From NCBI RefSeq assembly GCF_000182645.1, contig NZ_ACQA01000002.1:434001-498000 (forward strand): a stretch of DNA of 64,000 nt, read 5' to 3'. Both the position numbers and the translations under genes were made by a program. Positions 8,210-16,749 of this stretch are shown in pieces (positions within the stretch are counted from its first letter, which is position 1; every line of letters starts with the position of its first letter). The notes under the pieces are model-generated. The model was not told where the DNA came from, ran no database searches, and saw only the letters and a program-made list of their open reading frames with translations. Source of the stretch: Brucella intermedia LMG 3301. GTDB lineage: Bacteria > Pseudomonadota > Alphaproteobacteria > Rhizobiales > Rhizobiaceae.

Positions 8210-8719
8210 TCAGGGAAAGGCATATCGAAACACGTCGTTCAAATAGGCCTGGTTCTGAATCCGGAAATGCGTTGTTCCAATTCGTTCAAAGCCTTGGGAC
8301 GTGTAGAAGTTGATTGCGGAGGTATTTTCGGAGTTCGTGGTCAGCCATACGGAAGGAACCTTCGCATCGCGCGCGTGGCGCAAAGCTTCTTGCAACAGTG
8401 CTCGCCCGATTCCGTTTCCCTGATGTCGCGGCTGGACGTAAAGGGTCGAAATTTCCATTGTCGAACAATTATCTATCGGAGCGGAACTTTTGGAACTGAT
8501 CCGGGTGAAGCCGTCCAGACCGTCTTTATTCTCCGAAACGACAATATGTTCATCGGCGTCTTCGATGAGGCTCCGGAATTTTTCCTCCGTGAACTCGCTT
8601 AGAACGTAATCGGCAAAAAATGCGTTCACGCCCCGGCGGATGTAGGTGCTCAGCCAAACCTGAATCGAGATGGCTGCGAGAACAGAAGCGTCAGAAATTT
8701 GTGCTGTTCGCAAGCCCAT
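8210..8719 (-). CDS. GNAT-family N-acetyltransferase
   Basis: 169-residue acetyl-CoA-dependent acetyltransferase. Motif A, which binds the pyrophosphate of acetyl-CoA, is VQPRHQGNGIGRALL in mid-protein, preceded by the strand TMEISTLYV and followed by INFYTSQGFERIG (motif B). The start at 8719 (ATG) is preceded by GGAG at 11 bases; a GTG at 8731 in the same frame is possible but has no room for a ribosome-binding site. The substrate cannot be told. It stands alone between the TetR operon and an MFS gene. Confidence 0.88.
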   Translation of the reverse strand: MGLRTAQISDASVLAAISIQVWLSTYIRRGVNAFFADYVLSEFTEEKFRSLIEDADEHIVVSENKDGLDGFTRISSKSSAPIDNCSTMEISTLYVQPRHQGNGIGRALLQEALRHARDAKVPSVWLTTNSENTSAINFYTSQGFERIGTTHFRIQNQAYLNDVFRYAFP

Positions 8720-8894
8720 GGGCAACTGCACTCCAACAGGAAAAATAATAATCAGGAATAAAGGGTTGGCTCAATATTTACAGCACATATAAACGTTGAT
8801 GGGTTGTCGTGACAAGTTTGGCACTATCCCCCTTGTCCCCCGGGAGAGATTCACGTATCGGCTATGTGAGGCAGATGGAACGGGAGGTCGTCCG

Positions 8895-10523
8895 GTGCCG
8901 CAGAGAATTTCCCCCCTCGCGCCTTTCCAATACAAGACATTCCGGGCGCTTTGGTCAGCTACACTGGTTTCCAACCTTGGCGGTCTGGTGCAGACGGTCG
9001 GCGCTGGCTGGATGATGGCAACCATCGCCCATTCGGACGATATGGTTGCTCTGGTGCAGGCTTCGACAACCTTGCCCGTGATGATCTTTTCGGTCGCCGC
9101 CGGTGCCCTGGCCGACAATTTCGACCGCCGCCGCATCATGCTCACCGCGCAGGTTCTGCTGCTGGTCATTTCGGTCGCGCTGGCGGCTTTCGCCTATCTT
9201 GGCATATTGACGCCCTGGATGCTGCTGAGCTTCACATTCCTCATCGGCTGCGGCGGGGCCTTGCACAATCCTTCATGGCAGGCGTCGATGGGCGACATCG
9301 TGCCCCGCACCGACCTGCCTGCCGCCGTGGCGCTCAACAGCATGAGCTTCAATCTCATGCGCAGCATCGGTCCGGCAATCGGCGGTATTATCGTTGCGGC
9401 GGCGGGTGCTGCTTTTGCCTTCATTTTCAATGCGTTCAGCTATTGTGCGCTTATTCTGGCGCTCTGGCAGTGGAAGCCGGAAACGGTCAAATCCACCTTG
9501 CCGCGCGAAACGCTGGGACCGGCCATGATGGCGGGGCTGCGTTACGTCGCCATGTCGCCGAACCTGCTGAAAGTGATGTTCAGAGGCTTTCTGTTCGGCC
9601 TGTCCGCGATCGTCATCCTGGCGCTTCTGCCGCTGGTCGCCCGCGATCTCGTCCACGGAACGGCGCTTACTTACGGCATCATGCTGGGTTTCTTCGGGCT
9701 TGGCGCCATTGGCGGTGCCTTGCTCAGCGCGCGGCTGCGCGAGCTTCTCGGCAATGAATGGCTGGTGCGCGGGGCTTTCGTCGCCTTTGCGGTCAGCTGC
9801 GGCCTGCTGTCGATCAGCCGGAACATGTGGCTCAGCTGCATTTTCCTGCTGCCTGCCGGTGTGTCGTGGGTGCTGGCGCTGTCTCTGTTCAACGTCACCG
9901 TGCAGCTTTCCACGCCGCGCTGGGTGGTGGGGCGCGCGCTGGCGCTTTACCAGACGGCGACCTTCGGCGGAATGGCTGCGGGCAGTTGGCTCTGGGGTGC
10001 CGTGGCGGATGAATATAACGTGCCGGGTGCGCTTCTGGCTGCTGCCGTGGTGCTGATGTTCGGCGCGCTGATCGGCCTTCTCCTCCCGCAGCCCGAGTTC
10101 GAATCCCTCAATCTCGATCCGCTCAACCGTTTCAGCGAGCCGCAACTTCGGCTTGATCTTCGCTCGCGCAGCGGCCCGATCATGATCATGGTTGATTACA
10201 AGATCGCGCAGGAAGATGTTCCCGCATTCCTTTCCGCCATGGCCTTGCGTCGGCGCATGCGTATCCGCGACGGTGCCCGGCAATGGGTGCTGCTGCGCGA
10301 TCTGGAGAACCCGGAAACCTGGACGGAAAGCTATCACGTGCCGACCTGGGTGGAGTATGTCCGCCATAACCAGCGCCGGACCAAGGCCGATGCCGAGGTG
10401 TCGGAAAGGCTGCTTGCCTTGCACAAGGGAGACAAGCCGCCGCTGGTCCATCGCATGATCGAAAGGCAGACGGTTCCGGTGCATGACGACATGCCGCTCA
10501 AGGCGCATCTCGACCTGTCTTGA
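8895..10523 (+). CDS. MFS exporter of the MFS_3/EntS-like family with C-terminal extension
   Basis: 542-residue transporter. Residues 1-400 hold about twelve hydrophobic segments, with ALADNFDRRR as the loop 2-3 motif and NPSWQASMGDIVPR as expected for MFS_3 proteins. The last ~130 residues are soluble and contain RMRIRDGARQWVLLRD, matching the cytosolic extension seen in many rhizobial members, sometimes annotated as an antibiotic-biosynthesis-monooxygenase-like fold. I chose the GTG at 8895 because GGGAGG lies seven bases before it; an ATG at 8796 in frame adds 33 residues without transporter similarity. Substrate unknown. Confidence 0.9.
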   Translation: MPQRISPLAPFQYKTFRALWSATLVSNLGGLVQTVGAGWMMATIAHSDDMVALVQASTTLPVMIFSVAAGALADNFDRRRIMLTAQVLLLVISVALAAFAYLGILTPWMLLSFTFLIGCGGALHNPSWQASMGDIVPRTDLPAAVALNSMSFNLMRSIGPAIGGIIVAAAGAAFAFIFNAFSYCALILALWQWKPETVKSTLPRETLGPAMMAGLRYVAMSPNLLKVMFRGFLFGLSAIVILALLPLVARDLVHGTALTYGIMLGFFGLGAIGGALLSARLRELLGNEWLVRGAFVAFAVSCGLLSISRNMWLSCIFLLPAGVSWVLALSLFNVTVQLSTPRWVVGRALALYQTATFGGMAAGSWLWGAVADEYNVPGALLAAAVVLMFGALIGLLLPQPEFESLNLDPLNRFSEPQLRLDLRSRSGPIMIMVDYKIAQEDVPAFLSAMALRRRMRIRDGARQWVLLRDLENPETWTESYHVPTWVEYVRHNQRRTKADAEVSERLLALHKGDKPPLVHRMIERQTVPVHDDMPLKAHLDLS

Positions 10524-10658
10524 GCAGCGATTTCAAATTGAGGCAGAACCGCGAATTCCGCGAAATCGGCAGCGAAACGCTGTTTGCGGAACGAAAGTGT
10601 GCGTTTTTCGCATCGATTTTTGTGGCGAAGGACCGACTAAATCATGGCGAAATCAAGG

Positions 10659-11579
10659 CTAGAAGCCCATTCGCTCCCGCAGAGGCTTCCGATAGGATCG
10701 CGAAACCGGCCATGACTGATCCACGCCGCGCATCCTGATCAGCCATTTGTCGATCGTGCTTCTGTCTATGTCCGAAACATGCAGGACATTGATGAATGTC
10801 GTGCGGTGAATGCGCAAAAAGAGACTTGGCGGAAGAATGCCCGCCCATATGCCAAGCGGTCGGGAGTCGAGAACCTTGGAACCGTCGCCAAGCCATATCT
10901 CGCTGTAATTGCCTGCCGAGCGGACCCCGATTATTTCTTCCGGTGAAACACCGCGCATCACGCCGCGTTTGCTGACATAGATCACCGAAGTCGGGTCGGT
11001 TTCCTCATGCCTGACGGGATCGTCTTCAGGCGTCGCATATTTGGCCTGGGCGATCAGGCTTGCGCACTGGAACATGGCCTTGATCTCGGCCCGCGACCAT
11101 CGTCTGGCTTCCACTGTCGTATCGAAGCCGATGATCCCGCGTAGCCGGTCGTGATGAAAGAGGGGAATGCTGAGAATGCTCTGGTTTCCCTGCCGCAGGA
11201 ACTCCGCCTGAAGGGCGCGGGCGGTGCGTGGCAGTCCGCGGACGTCGTGAACCGCGACGGCCTGTCCCCTGGTCAGATAGCGGTGCAGCCATGCGATCAC
11301 CGTCGTCGGAATTTCCTGAAGCTCGGCAATATAGGGCGTCGTACTACCCTTGCACCATTCATGCAAATTGCGAAACCGCAGGAGATCGGGCGTATATTCG
11401 ATCATCCATGCCCGGTCCGCCCGCGATGCATTGCCGACGGCGGCGAGAAATTCCGAAATGGCGTTTCCGACAGGTTTCCGAAGCAGATGCAATGCGCAGA
11501 CATAGGGCCAGTCGAGTGCCGGCGCCTCCGCGCACTCCGTTTCGGAATAGATCCGATAGGCCCCAACCGCACTATCCAA
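10659..11579 (-). CDS. GAF-LytTR transcriptional regulator
   Basis: About 306 residues. The N-terminal half resembles a GAF domain (conserved HDVRGLPRT and LSIPLFHHDRLRGIIGFDT strands). The C-terminal ~100 residues are a LytTR DNA-binding domain (GVSPEEIIGVRSAGNYSEI, then LPPSLFLRIHRTTFINV). No receiver domain or phospho-acceptor is present, so a small ligand sensed by GAF probably controls it. The start is uncertain: a TTG at 11579 follows GGGAGG, whereas the open frame reaches a TTG at 11666 through AT-rich, rare-codon sequence. LytTR proteins are uncommon in this group. The target is unknown. Confidence 0.85.
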   Translation of the reverse strand: MDSAVGAYRIYSETECAEAPALDWPYVCALHLLRKPVGNAISEFLAAVGNASRADRAWMIEYTPDLLRFRNLHEWCKGSTTPYIAELQEIPTTVIAWLHRYLTRGQAVAVHDVRGLPRTARALQAEFLRQGNQSILSIPLFHHDRLRGIIGFDTTVEARRWSRAEIKAMFQCASLIAQAKYATPEDDPVRHEETDPTSVIYVSKRGVMRGVSPEEIIGVRSAGNYSEIWLGDGSKVLDSRPLGIWAGILPPSLFLRIHRTTFINVLHVSDIDRSTIDKWLIRMRGVDQSWPVSRSYRKPLRERMGF

Positions 11580-11768
11580 GCCGCCTCCCAAAATGTCGCG
11601 TGATCGAAATCCGTCATCCAGTAATAGCAGGACAGTATATTGAATATAATTGCCCGCTATTTGCAATGGAATTCACGCCGTCCATGCAACCGACGTTACG
11701 GGCGGCTTGTTCGGTCGGGGGGAGGGCATAATTGGCGAGGGGATGGCGGAAAGCCGGTCGATAGCCCC

Positions 11769-11812
11769 AAAAAGCCTCGGTATGTGTGGTAATAGCATAA
11801 TCATACCGAGGC
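11769..11812 (-). terminator. Intrinsic terminator on the minus strand
   Basis: Eleven-base perfect arms GCCTCGGTATG (11774-11784) and CATACCGAGGC (11802-11812) with a 17-base loop. On the minus strand the stem is followed by TTTTT (11773-11769). It could end the msrB transcript, about 190 bases past its stop, or end a small RNA starting within the gap. Confidence 0.65.
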
Positions 11813-11916
11813 TGCGCATTTGCCTGATTCCGCCGAAGCGGTGCGCGAAATCAGATTAGTGATCATTGCGACAGAAAGAAGTCTTACTTCGTAGGCGCAA
11901 GGAATGGCTGTGGATC

Positions 11917-11940
11917 AATTAATCCGGACCCGGATTAATT
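11917..11940. promoter_or_regulatory. Perfect 24-bp palindrome
   Basis: Arms AATTAATCCGG and CCGGATTAATT around a 2-base centre (AC), 63 bp past the msrB stop. Its symmetry suits a dimeric regulator, but there is no adjacent downstream start codon to make it an obvious operator. It may also form a hairpin in the msrB 3' region. Confidence 0.5.
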
Positions 11941-12002
11941 TCAAATCGCACAAATTTTATTTCAAATACTTCGCACGGCCATGCCTTTGATTTGACTTCC
12001 AT

Positions 12003-12449
12003 TCAGCCGATATCTTCGACCTGATCGAGATACTGGCCATATCCTTCAGCTTCCATCCGGTCCTTCGGAATGAAGCGCAGCGATGCGGAATTGATGCAGT
12101 AGCGAAGCCCGCCGCGATCGACCGGGCCGTCAGGAAAGACATGCCCCAGATGGCTGTCGCCATGGGCCGAACGCACTTCCGTCCGCACCATGCCATGCGA
12201 AACATCGGTCAGTTCCGCGACATTGGCGGGTTCGATGGGCTTTGTGAAGCTGGGCCAGCCGCAATGGGACTCGTATTTGTCGGCAGAGGCGAAAAGCGGT
12301 TCGCCCGAAACGATGTCGACATAGATTCCCGGCTCCTTGTTATAGAGATATTCGCCGGTTCCAGGGCGCTCGGTGCCGCTTTCCTGCGTGACGCGATATT
12401 GCTCCGGCGTGAGCCTGGCAATCGCTTCCGGGTTCTTGCTGTAGGTCAT
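12003..12449 (-). CDS. msrB: Peptide-methionine (R)-S-oxide reductase MsrB, zinc-less type
   Basis: 148-residue cytosolic repair enzyme that reduces methionine-R-sulfoxide in proteins using thioredoxin. The catalytic Cys118 is in [11 protein letters not shown] and the resolving Cys63 in HCGWPSF, 55 residues apart as in Neisseria PilB-type Msr[11 protein letters not shown] is conserved. The four zinc cysteines of the other subclass are absent ([11 protein letters not shown] replaces the second CxxC). The start at 12449 follows AAGGGAG; a longer frame from 12542 lacks similarity. It lies 109 bp downstream of a Crp/Fnr gene on the same strand. Confidence 0.95.
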   Translation of the reverse strand: MTYSKNPEAIARLTPEQYRVTQESGTERPGTGEYLYNKEPGIYVDIVSGEPLFASADKYESHCGWPSFTKPIEPANVAELTDVSHGMVRTEVRSAHGDSHLGHVFPDGPVDRGGLRYCINSASLRFIPKDRMEAEGYGQYLDQVEDIG

Positions 12450-12558
12450 GATGTGCGCTCCCTTGAATTGTCTCCAGAATCTAGGACGACGAGAGCAACT
12501 ATTCCAGCCCGCCGCAAATGACGAACTGTTGAAGAACTGCAAAACCGGAAACCCGGAC

Positions 12559-13317
12559 CTACCGGCTGATCCGGACGCGGGGAAAAATTTCCATGGTCAG
12601 ATAGTGCTCGTCGAAACTGGAAATATGGACGAGGGCGGACCGGTTGAGGAACTCCACCTCATTGTTGCGGAACACCAGAAGTTCGTCTTCGCGAAGTTCG
12701 CGCAGCATGCGGTTGATATGGATCGGCGTCAGCCCGAGCGCATCGGCAAGTTCGCTCTGGGTCAGCGGGCAAAAGAAGCTGTTCTCGTCGCCCGTGCCGT
12801 TGATGCGCGCCCGGTGGCCGAGTTCCAGCAGAAGATGGGCGATGCGAACAAGTGCGCTGCGGCGGCCGATGCTGATGAGATGTTCGATCAGGATCGCACG
12901 CTGCCGGGCCATCAGTTCCATGAACGTCATGGCGAGGCGGGGCGACTTCAGCAGGCTTTCGGTGAGATGGTCCAGCGAGATTTCGAGAACGGAAAGCTCC
13001 GTAACCGAAATGAGCGTGTAATAGTTGAAACCGAGCCCGGTGCGGAAACCGAGAAAATCGCCTTTCATGGGAAAGTCGAGTATCTGGCGGTCGCCATCGG
13101 GAAGATCGCGATAGATACAGCCCCAGCCGCTCTTTATGATATGGACCGAATTGGCCCAGTCTCCCTGGCTGCTTACCACGGTGTGGGCGGCATAGGTCTT
13201 GGAAGCCATGGGCAGGGCGGCGAGCACGCTGAGATCGCTTTCTTCAAAAACCGCGCCTATGGGCGCGCTTTCCAGAAAATGGCGCAGCGATTTTGCTTCG
13301 TCGGCATTTACCACCAT
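12559..13317 (-). CDS. Crp/Fnr-family transcriptional regulator
   Basis: 252-residue regulator with an N-terminal cyclic-nucleotide-like beta-barrel (about residues 25-140; [15 protein letters not shown] in the phosphate-cassette position) and a C-terminal winged helix carrying [20 protein letters not shown]. No FNR-type N-terminal cysteine cluster is present, so it is not an iron-sulfur oxygen sensor. The ligand is unknown. AGGTAGG precedes the ATG. It is the first gene on this strand and may be co-transcribed with msrB. Confidence 0.92.
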   Translation of the reverse strand: MVVNADEAKSLRHFLESAPIGAVFEESDLSVLAALPMASKTYAAHTVVSSQGDWANSVHIIKSGWGCIYRDLPDGDRQILDFPMKGDFLGFRTGLGFNYYTLISVTELSVLEISLDHLTESLLKSPRLAMTFMELMARQRAILIEHLISIGRRSALVRIAHLLLELGHRARINGTGDENSFFCPLTQSELADALGLTPIHINRMLRELREDELLVFRNNEVEFLNRSALVHISSFDEHYLTMEIFPRVRISR

Positions 13318-13692
13318 TGAGCCTACCTGCCGTTTCGCCCAGCAAAGGAAATATAAATTTTAAGTCAGGTGTCCCCGCATTCGTTTTTCCCCGCTCTCGC
13401 CCGGAAGCGGGGCATCGCAAGAGTTTTATCGAGGGCGGTTGTTTTGGCAAGGTAGTAATTTCTACCACTAATTGGGTATATATCCGCGCTTCTTCTAAAC
13501 CATATTTTGCTGAAGCCCTTAATCTAGGTTAATGACACTGTAGAAAATTTCAGGCAACTTTCCAGACTAGTTTCCCCCGTTGGTTGTCTATATATCACAA
13601 AGATCAATAAAACAGGGTAACCGATGCGCATGCTTGATTGTCATGCGCAAGAAACGGAGGCGTGTAATTAAATTGGGTTAGAGGGCGAACAA
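13318..13692. other. 375-bp divergent intergenic region
   Basis: Lies between the divergent Crp/Fnr and LuxR-type regulators. It is AT-rich, has no convincing ORF, and includes a dyad with 8-base arms TGCGCATG (13625-13632) and CATGCGCA (13642-13649), 9-base spacer, 43 bp before the LuxR-type start. It probably holds both promoters and may bind one or both regulators. Confidence 0.6.
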
Positions 13693-14469
13693 ATGAACAT
13701 TTCACCAAAATTCAGCAACAGAACCACTGAAATAAAGAATAATGGCTTCGGAGCGACAAGAGATGCTTCCTTCAAGCCTGAACTGCCCAGTGACAGCGTG
13801 TTGCCGTTGCTGGTTATCATAGACAATCGTGCGCTGGATCGCGAGTGCCTGGCACACGGATTGACCAATCACAGTATCGAAATGTCGATTGCCACATTCA
13901 GCTCGTTCGAGCAGTGGCAGCATCAGCGTCGGGGCCGCACGGCGGGCGCGGTGCTTTTCAATATCGGCGGCCAGAAGGTTTCCGACCCGGCGGTCGGCAA
14001 TTATCTCAATCGCATCGTTACGGACTGCGCCCCGGCGCCCGTCATTCTTCTGGCCGACAAGGAAGAAATCTCGCAGGTCCTCAAGGCGCTCGACCATGGA
14101 GTGAAGGGTTATATCCCCACCTCGGTCAATGTGAATGTCTGCGTCGAAGCATTGCGGCTTGCCATGGCGGGAGGAACCTTCGTTCCGGCCAGCAGCGTGC
14201 TCGCCCTGCGGCATGCCACCGATCCGAATTCGCAGCGCCTGCAGCCTCTCGGCGGAATGTTCACCCAGCGCCAGGCCGAAGTGGTCAATGCGCTGCGCCG
14301 GGGCAAGGCGAACAAGATCATCGCCTATGAACTGAAACTGCGGGAAAGCACCGTGAAGGTTCATATCCGCAACATCATGAAGAAGCTGAAGGCATCCAAC
14401 CGCACCGAGGTGGCTTGCATCATCAATGAGCTGTTCCCGTCGGAAACATCGTTTTCCGACCTGCAATAG
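13693..14469 (+). CDS. LuxR/NarL-type regulator with degenerate receiver domain
   Basis: 258-residue protein with a receiver-like N-terminal half and a C-terminal LuxR helix-turn-helix (TQRQAEVVNALRRGKANKII through LRESTVKVHIRNIMKKL). In the receiver the phospho-acceptor aspartate is replaced: the third strand reads AGAVLFNIGG with Asn90. The conserved Lys before the last helix is missing as well (GYIPTS). Phosphorylation is therefore unlikely; activity may depend on a ligand, dimerisation or expression level. It lies 74 bp upstream of the exopolysaccharide genes on the same strand and is the obvious candidate regulator of them. Confidence 0.9.
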   Translation: MNISPKFSNRTTEIKNNGFGATRDASFKPELPSDSVLPLLVIIDNRALDRECLAHGLTNHSIEMSIATFSSFEQWQHQRRGRTAGAVLFNIGGQKVSDPAVGNYLNRIVTDCAPAPVILLADKEEISQVLKALDHGVKGYIPTSVNVNVCVEALRLAMAGGTFVPASSVLALRHATDPNSQRLQPLGGMFTQRQAEVVNALRRGKANKIIAYELKLRESTVKVHIRNIMKKLKASNRTEVACIINELFPSETSFSDLQ

Positions 14470-14543
14470 GGCGCGACCCGACGCCCGCTTTAGGGGCAAG
14501 GGGACATTCAGCGGACTGAACTATTCCGTGAAGGAGAATTTGG

Positions 14544-16739
14544 GTGATTATCTCCGACGTTTCGGCAGGAAACGGGCGGCAGCCGGTGGCTGACCTGCTC
14601 GACATTATAAAACGCAGAAAAATGATGCTGATCGTGCCGGTGGTCGCGGGCATTGGCGTCGGTTTTGCAGGCTATCTCACAGCGCCGGTCAGTTATGTGT
14701 CGGAGTCCGTGCTGGTGCTGGATATGCGGCGGTTGCAGGCGCTTCCCAATGAAAGCGCCATCACGCCGCTGCCGCAGGACAGTCCCGTTCTGCGTTCGGA
14801 ACTCGATATCATCAATTCCCGCATGATGGCGCGCAAGGTCATCGACATATTGCAAGCGGAGAACATAACCGTGCCGACGCAATTCCGTTCGCGCACGGTT
14901 TTATCGTCCGCCTCGGATGCGGCGTCGCAGGCCAAGGGCGCGCGCGAGGTCGATCCGGCCCTGCGTGAGCGCCAGCAGATAGACCTGCTTCTTTCGCGGT
15001 TGCGCGTCACCAATGACGGGCGGTCATACACGATCTTCATTTCCTATCGCGCATCCGACCGGGTCTATGCGGCGCAGGTCGCCAATGCGTTCGCCACGGC
15101 CTATCTCGACCACCAGATCGACGTGCAGCAATCGGCAACGCGGCGCATCAGCGAGTGGCTTGGCGACAAGCTTGGAAACCTGCGCAGCGACCTTGAAAGC
15201 GCGGAACGTGCGGCGGAAGAATTCCGCCAGAAGTCGCGGCTTGCGGGCGATCAGGGGCAGATCAGCTTTCAGGCCCAGCGCGTTGCGGCGCTGAACAGCG
15301 AGATCGTCGCCGCAACGGGCGCCGTTTCGCTTGCCGAGGCGCGGCTGCGCACGGCGGAAGAATTGAAGGATAAGGATGAAGCGCCCGCGCTGGCGGAAGT
15401 TTTGGCGTCGCCCGCGATCCAGACATTGCGCAGCGAGCAGGCGCGCGTCGAGCGGCAGCTTGGCGAATTGCAGTCGAATGGTGCGCTGAAGAGCGCCGAA
15501 ATTCCCGTGCTGAAGGCCGAACAGGAAGCGTTGAAACAGCAGATTTCCAGCCAGGTCGGCGATATCATCAAGAGCCTTGGCAACGAAATCCAGATAGCGC
15601 GCCAGCGGCGCAGCGGACTGGAAGAAGCGTTGAAGAAGGCGGAGGCCGACCTTGCCGAGGCCAATCAGGCGCAGGTGAAAGCCGTGCAGCTTGACCGTGA
15701 AGCCAATGCCAGCCGCACGGTCTATGAAAGCTATCTGACGCGTTACAAGCAACTGATCGAGCAGGACGGCATGGCTGCGCCGGAAGCGCAGATGATTTCT
15801 CCGGCGGAACCGGCAATGGCCAAGGCCAGCCCGAACCTGCCCAACTGGCTGTTGCTGGGGCTGGGGCTTGGCGGGCTGGTTGCGCTTGCAGGCACGATGC
15901 TGAAGGAAACATTCGACAAGATCAGGCCCGCACAGACGGCATCGCTGGTGCTGCCCGGCATTCCGGCGGCGACGCTGCTGCCGGTCTCGCCGCAGATGAC
16001 CGTGCCGCTTCTGGTCAATCGCGGTCTCGATCCGGCAAGCCCGTTCGGTCGCGCCATCAAGTCCGTGCATGATCGTGTTCGGGCGCTGACGCGCGGTCGG
16101 GATTCGCTGGCGCTTTCGGTGGTTTCCCTGTCCAGCGGCGAGGGAAAGACACTGCTGATCACCGCGCTCGCACAACAGATCGCCGCCACCGGCCTGACGG
16201 TTGCAGTCATCGACGCGACCAACAGGCGGTCGGGGCTGGCGGAGGCCTTCGGGCTGCCGCACAATGATCTGGGCGGTGTGTCTACCGGACGGCAGCTCAC
16301 CGGCGCGACGCTCGTGCACGACCATGGCTCCGGTATCGATATCATCAAGCCGAACAGCCTGATGCGCGAGGGTGACTGGCTGGCCGAACTGATTGCCCAG
16401 CTTCGCGCCGATCACAAGATCATTCTCGTCGATCTCCCGGCGGTCATGGAAGACAAGCGCTCGGTTCTCCTTTCGCGGGCAACCGATACGGCGCTGCTCG
16501 TGGTCCAGTCAGACCGCCAGGACCAGCTTGCAACCAATGCGCTGATACAGACGATGGCCTCCTTCGGGCGCAAACCGGCGCTGGCGGTGGTGAACCAGAA
16601 CATTGCGTCCTATCGAAGCTGGATCACGCTTCCCGTCGCGCTGTGCGGGCTGGGCCTGCGCAAGACGGGGCAGGCTTTAAGCGGCATTTTCTCGCGGCGG
16701 CGAAAGCCGGTCGCAGGCAGCGTTCAGGAACAGGCGTGA
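14544..16739 (+). CDS. ExoP/Wzz-like polysaccharide co-polymerase with BY-kinase-like domain
   Basis: 731-residue inner-membrane protein that should set chain length of the Wzy-made polymer. Segments: TM1 about residues 30-52, a long periplasmic coiled coil (about 190-410), TM2 about 431-453, then a cytosolic ATPase. The P-loop is SSGEGKT (Lys535) and the Walker B aspartate is Asp630. The Walker A' motif is D-A-T-N-R at 557-561, where the kinase consensus has a second Asp at position 559. The C-terminus has no tyrosine cluster. Starts with GTG; AAGGAG lies 7 bases upstream. Next gene is the export protein, 10 bp on. Confidence 0.92.
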   Translation: MIISDVSAGNGRQPVADLLDIIKRRKMMLIVPVVAGIGVGFAGYLTAPVSYVSESVLVLDMRRLQALPNESAITPLPQDSPVLRSELDIINSRMMARKVIDILQAENITVPTQFRSRTVLSSASDAASQAKGAREVDPALRERQQIDLLLSRLRVTNDGRSYTIFISYRASDRVYAAQVANAFATAYLDHQIDVQQSATRRISEWLGDKLGNLRSDLESAERAAEEFRQKSRLAGDQGQISFQAQRVAALNSEIVAATGAVSLAEARLRTAEELKDKDEAPALAEVLASPAIQTLRSEQARVERQLGELQSNGALKSAEIPVLKAEQEALKQQISSQVGDIIKSLGNEIQIARQRRSGLEEALKKAEADLAEANQAQVKAVQLDREANASRTVYESYLTRYKQLIEQDGMAAPEAQMISPAEPAMAKASPNLPNWLLLGLGLGGLVALAGTMLKETFDKIRPAQTASLVLPGIPAATLLPVSPQMTVPLLVNRGLDPASPFGRAIKSVHDRVRALTRGRDSLALSVVSLSSGEGKTLLITALAQQIAATGLTVAVIDATNRRSGLAEAFGLPHNDLGGVSTGRQLTGATLVHDHGSGIDIIKPNSLMREGDWLAELIAQLRADHKIILVDLPAVMEDKRSVLLSRATDTALLVVQSDRQDQLATNALIQTMASFGRKPALAVVNQNIASYRSWITLPVALCGLGLRKTGQALSGIFSRRRKPVAGSVQEQA

Positions 16740-16749
16740 GGGCAAGCCA

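Larger units (their letters stand above)
11580..12002. other. 423-bp non-coding gap with two strong dyads
   Basis: Lies between the start of the LytTR regulator and the end of msrB. I see no convincing gene. It contains the hairpin at 11774-11812 and the perfect palindrome at 11917-11940, both listed separately, and is AT-richer than its surroundings. Confidence 0.6.

Noticed and set aside
9273..10508. Antisense 411-codon frame opposite the MFS gene
   Set aside because: It mirrors an evident transporter gene; the translated sequence is His/Arg/Gln-rich and lacks membrane or domain features.
13318..13692. Riboswitch or small gene in the divergent gap
   Set aside because: Only a short dyad is seen; no conserved riboswitch core or ORF with a ribosome-binding site was found.
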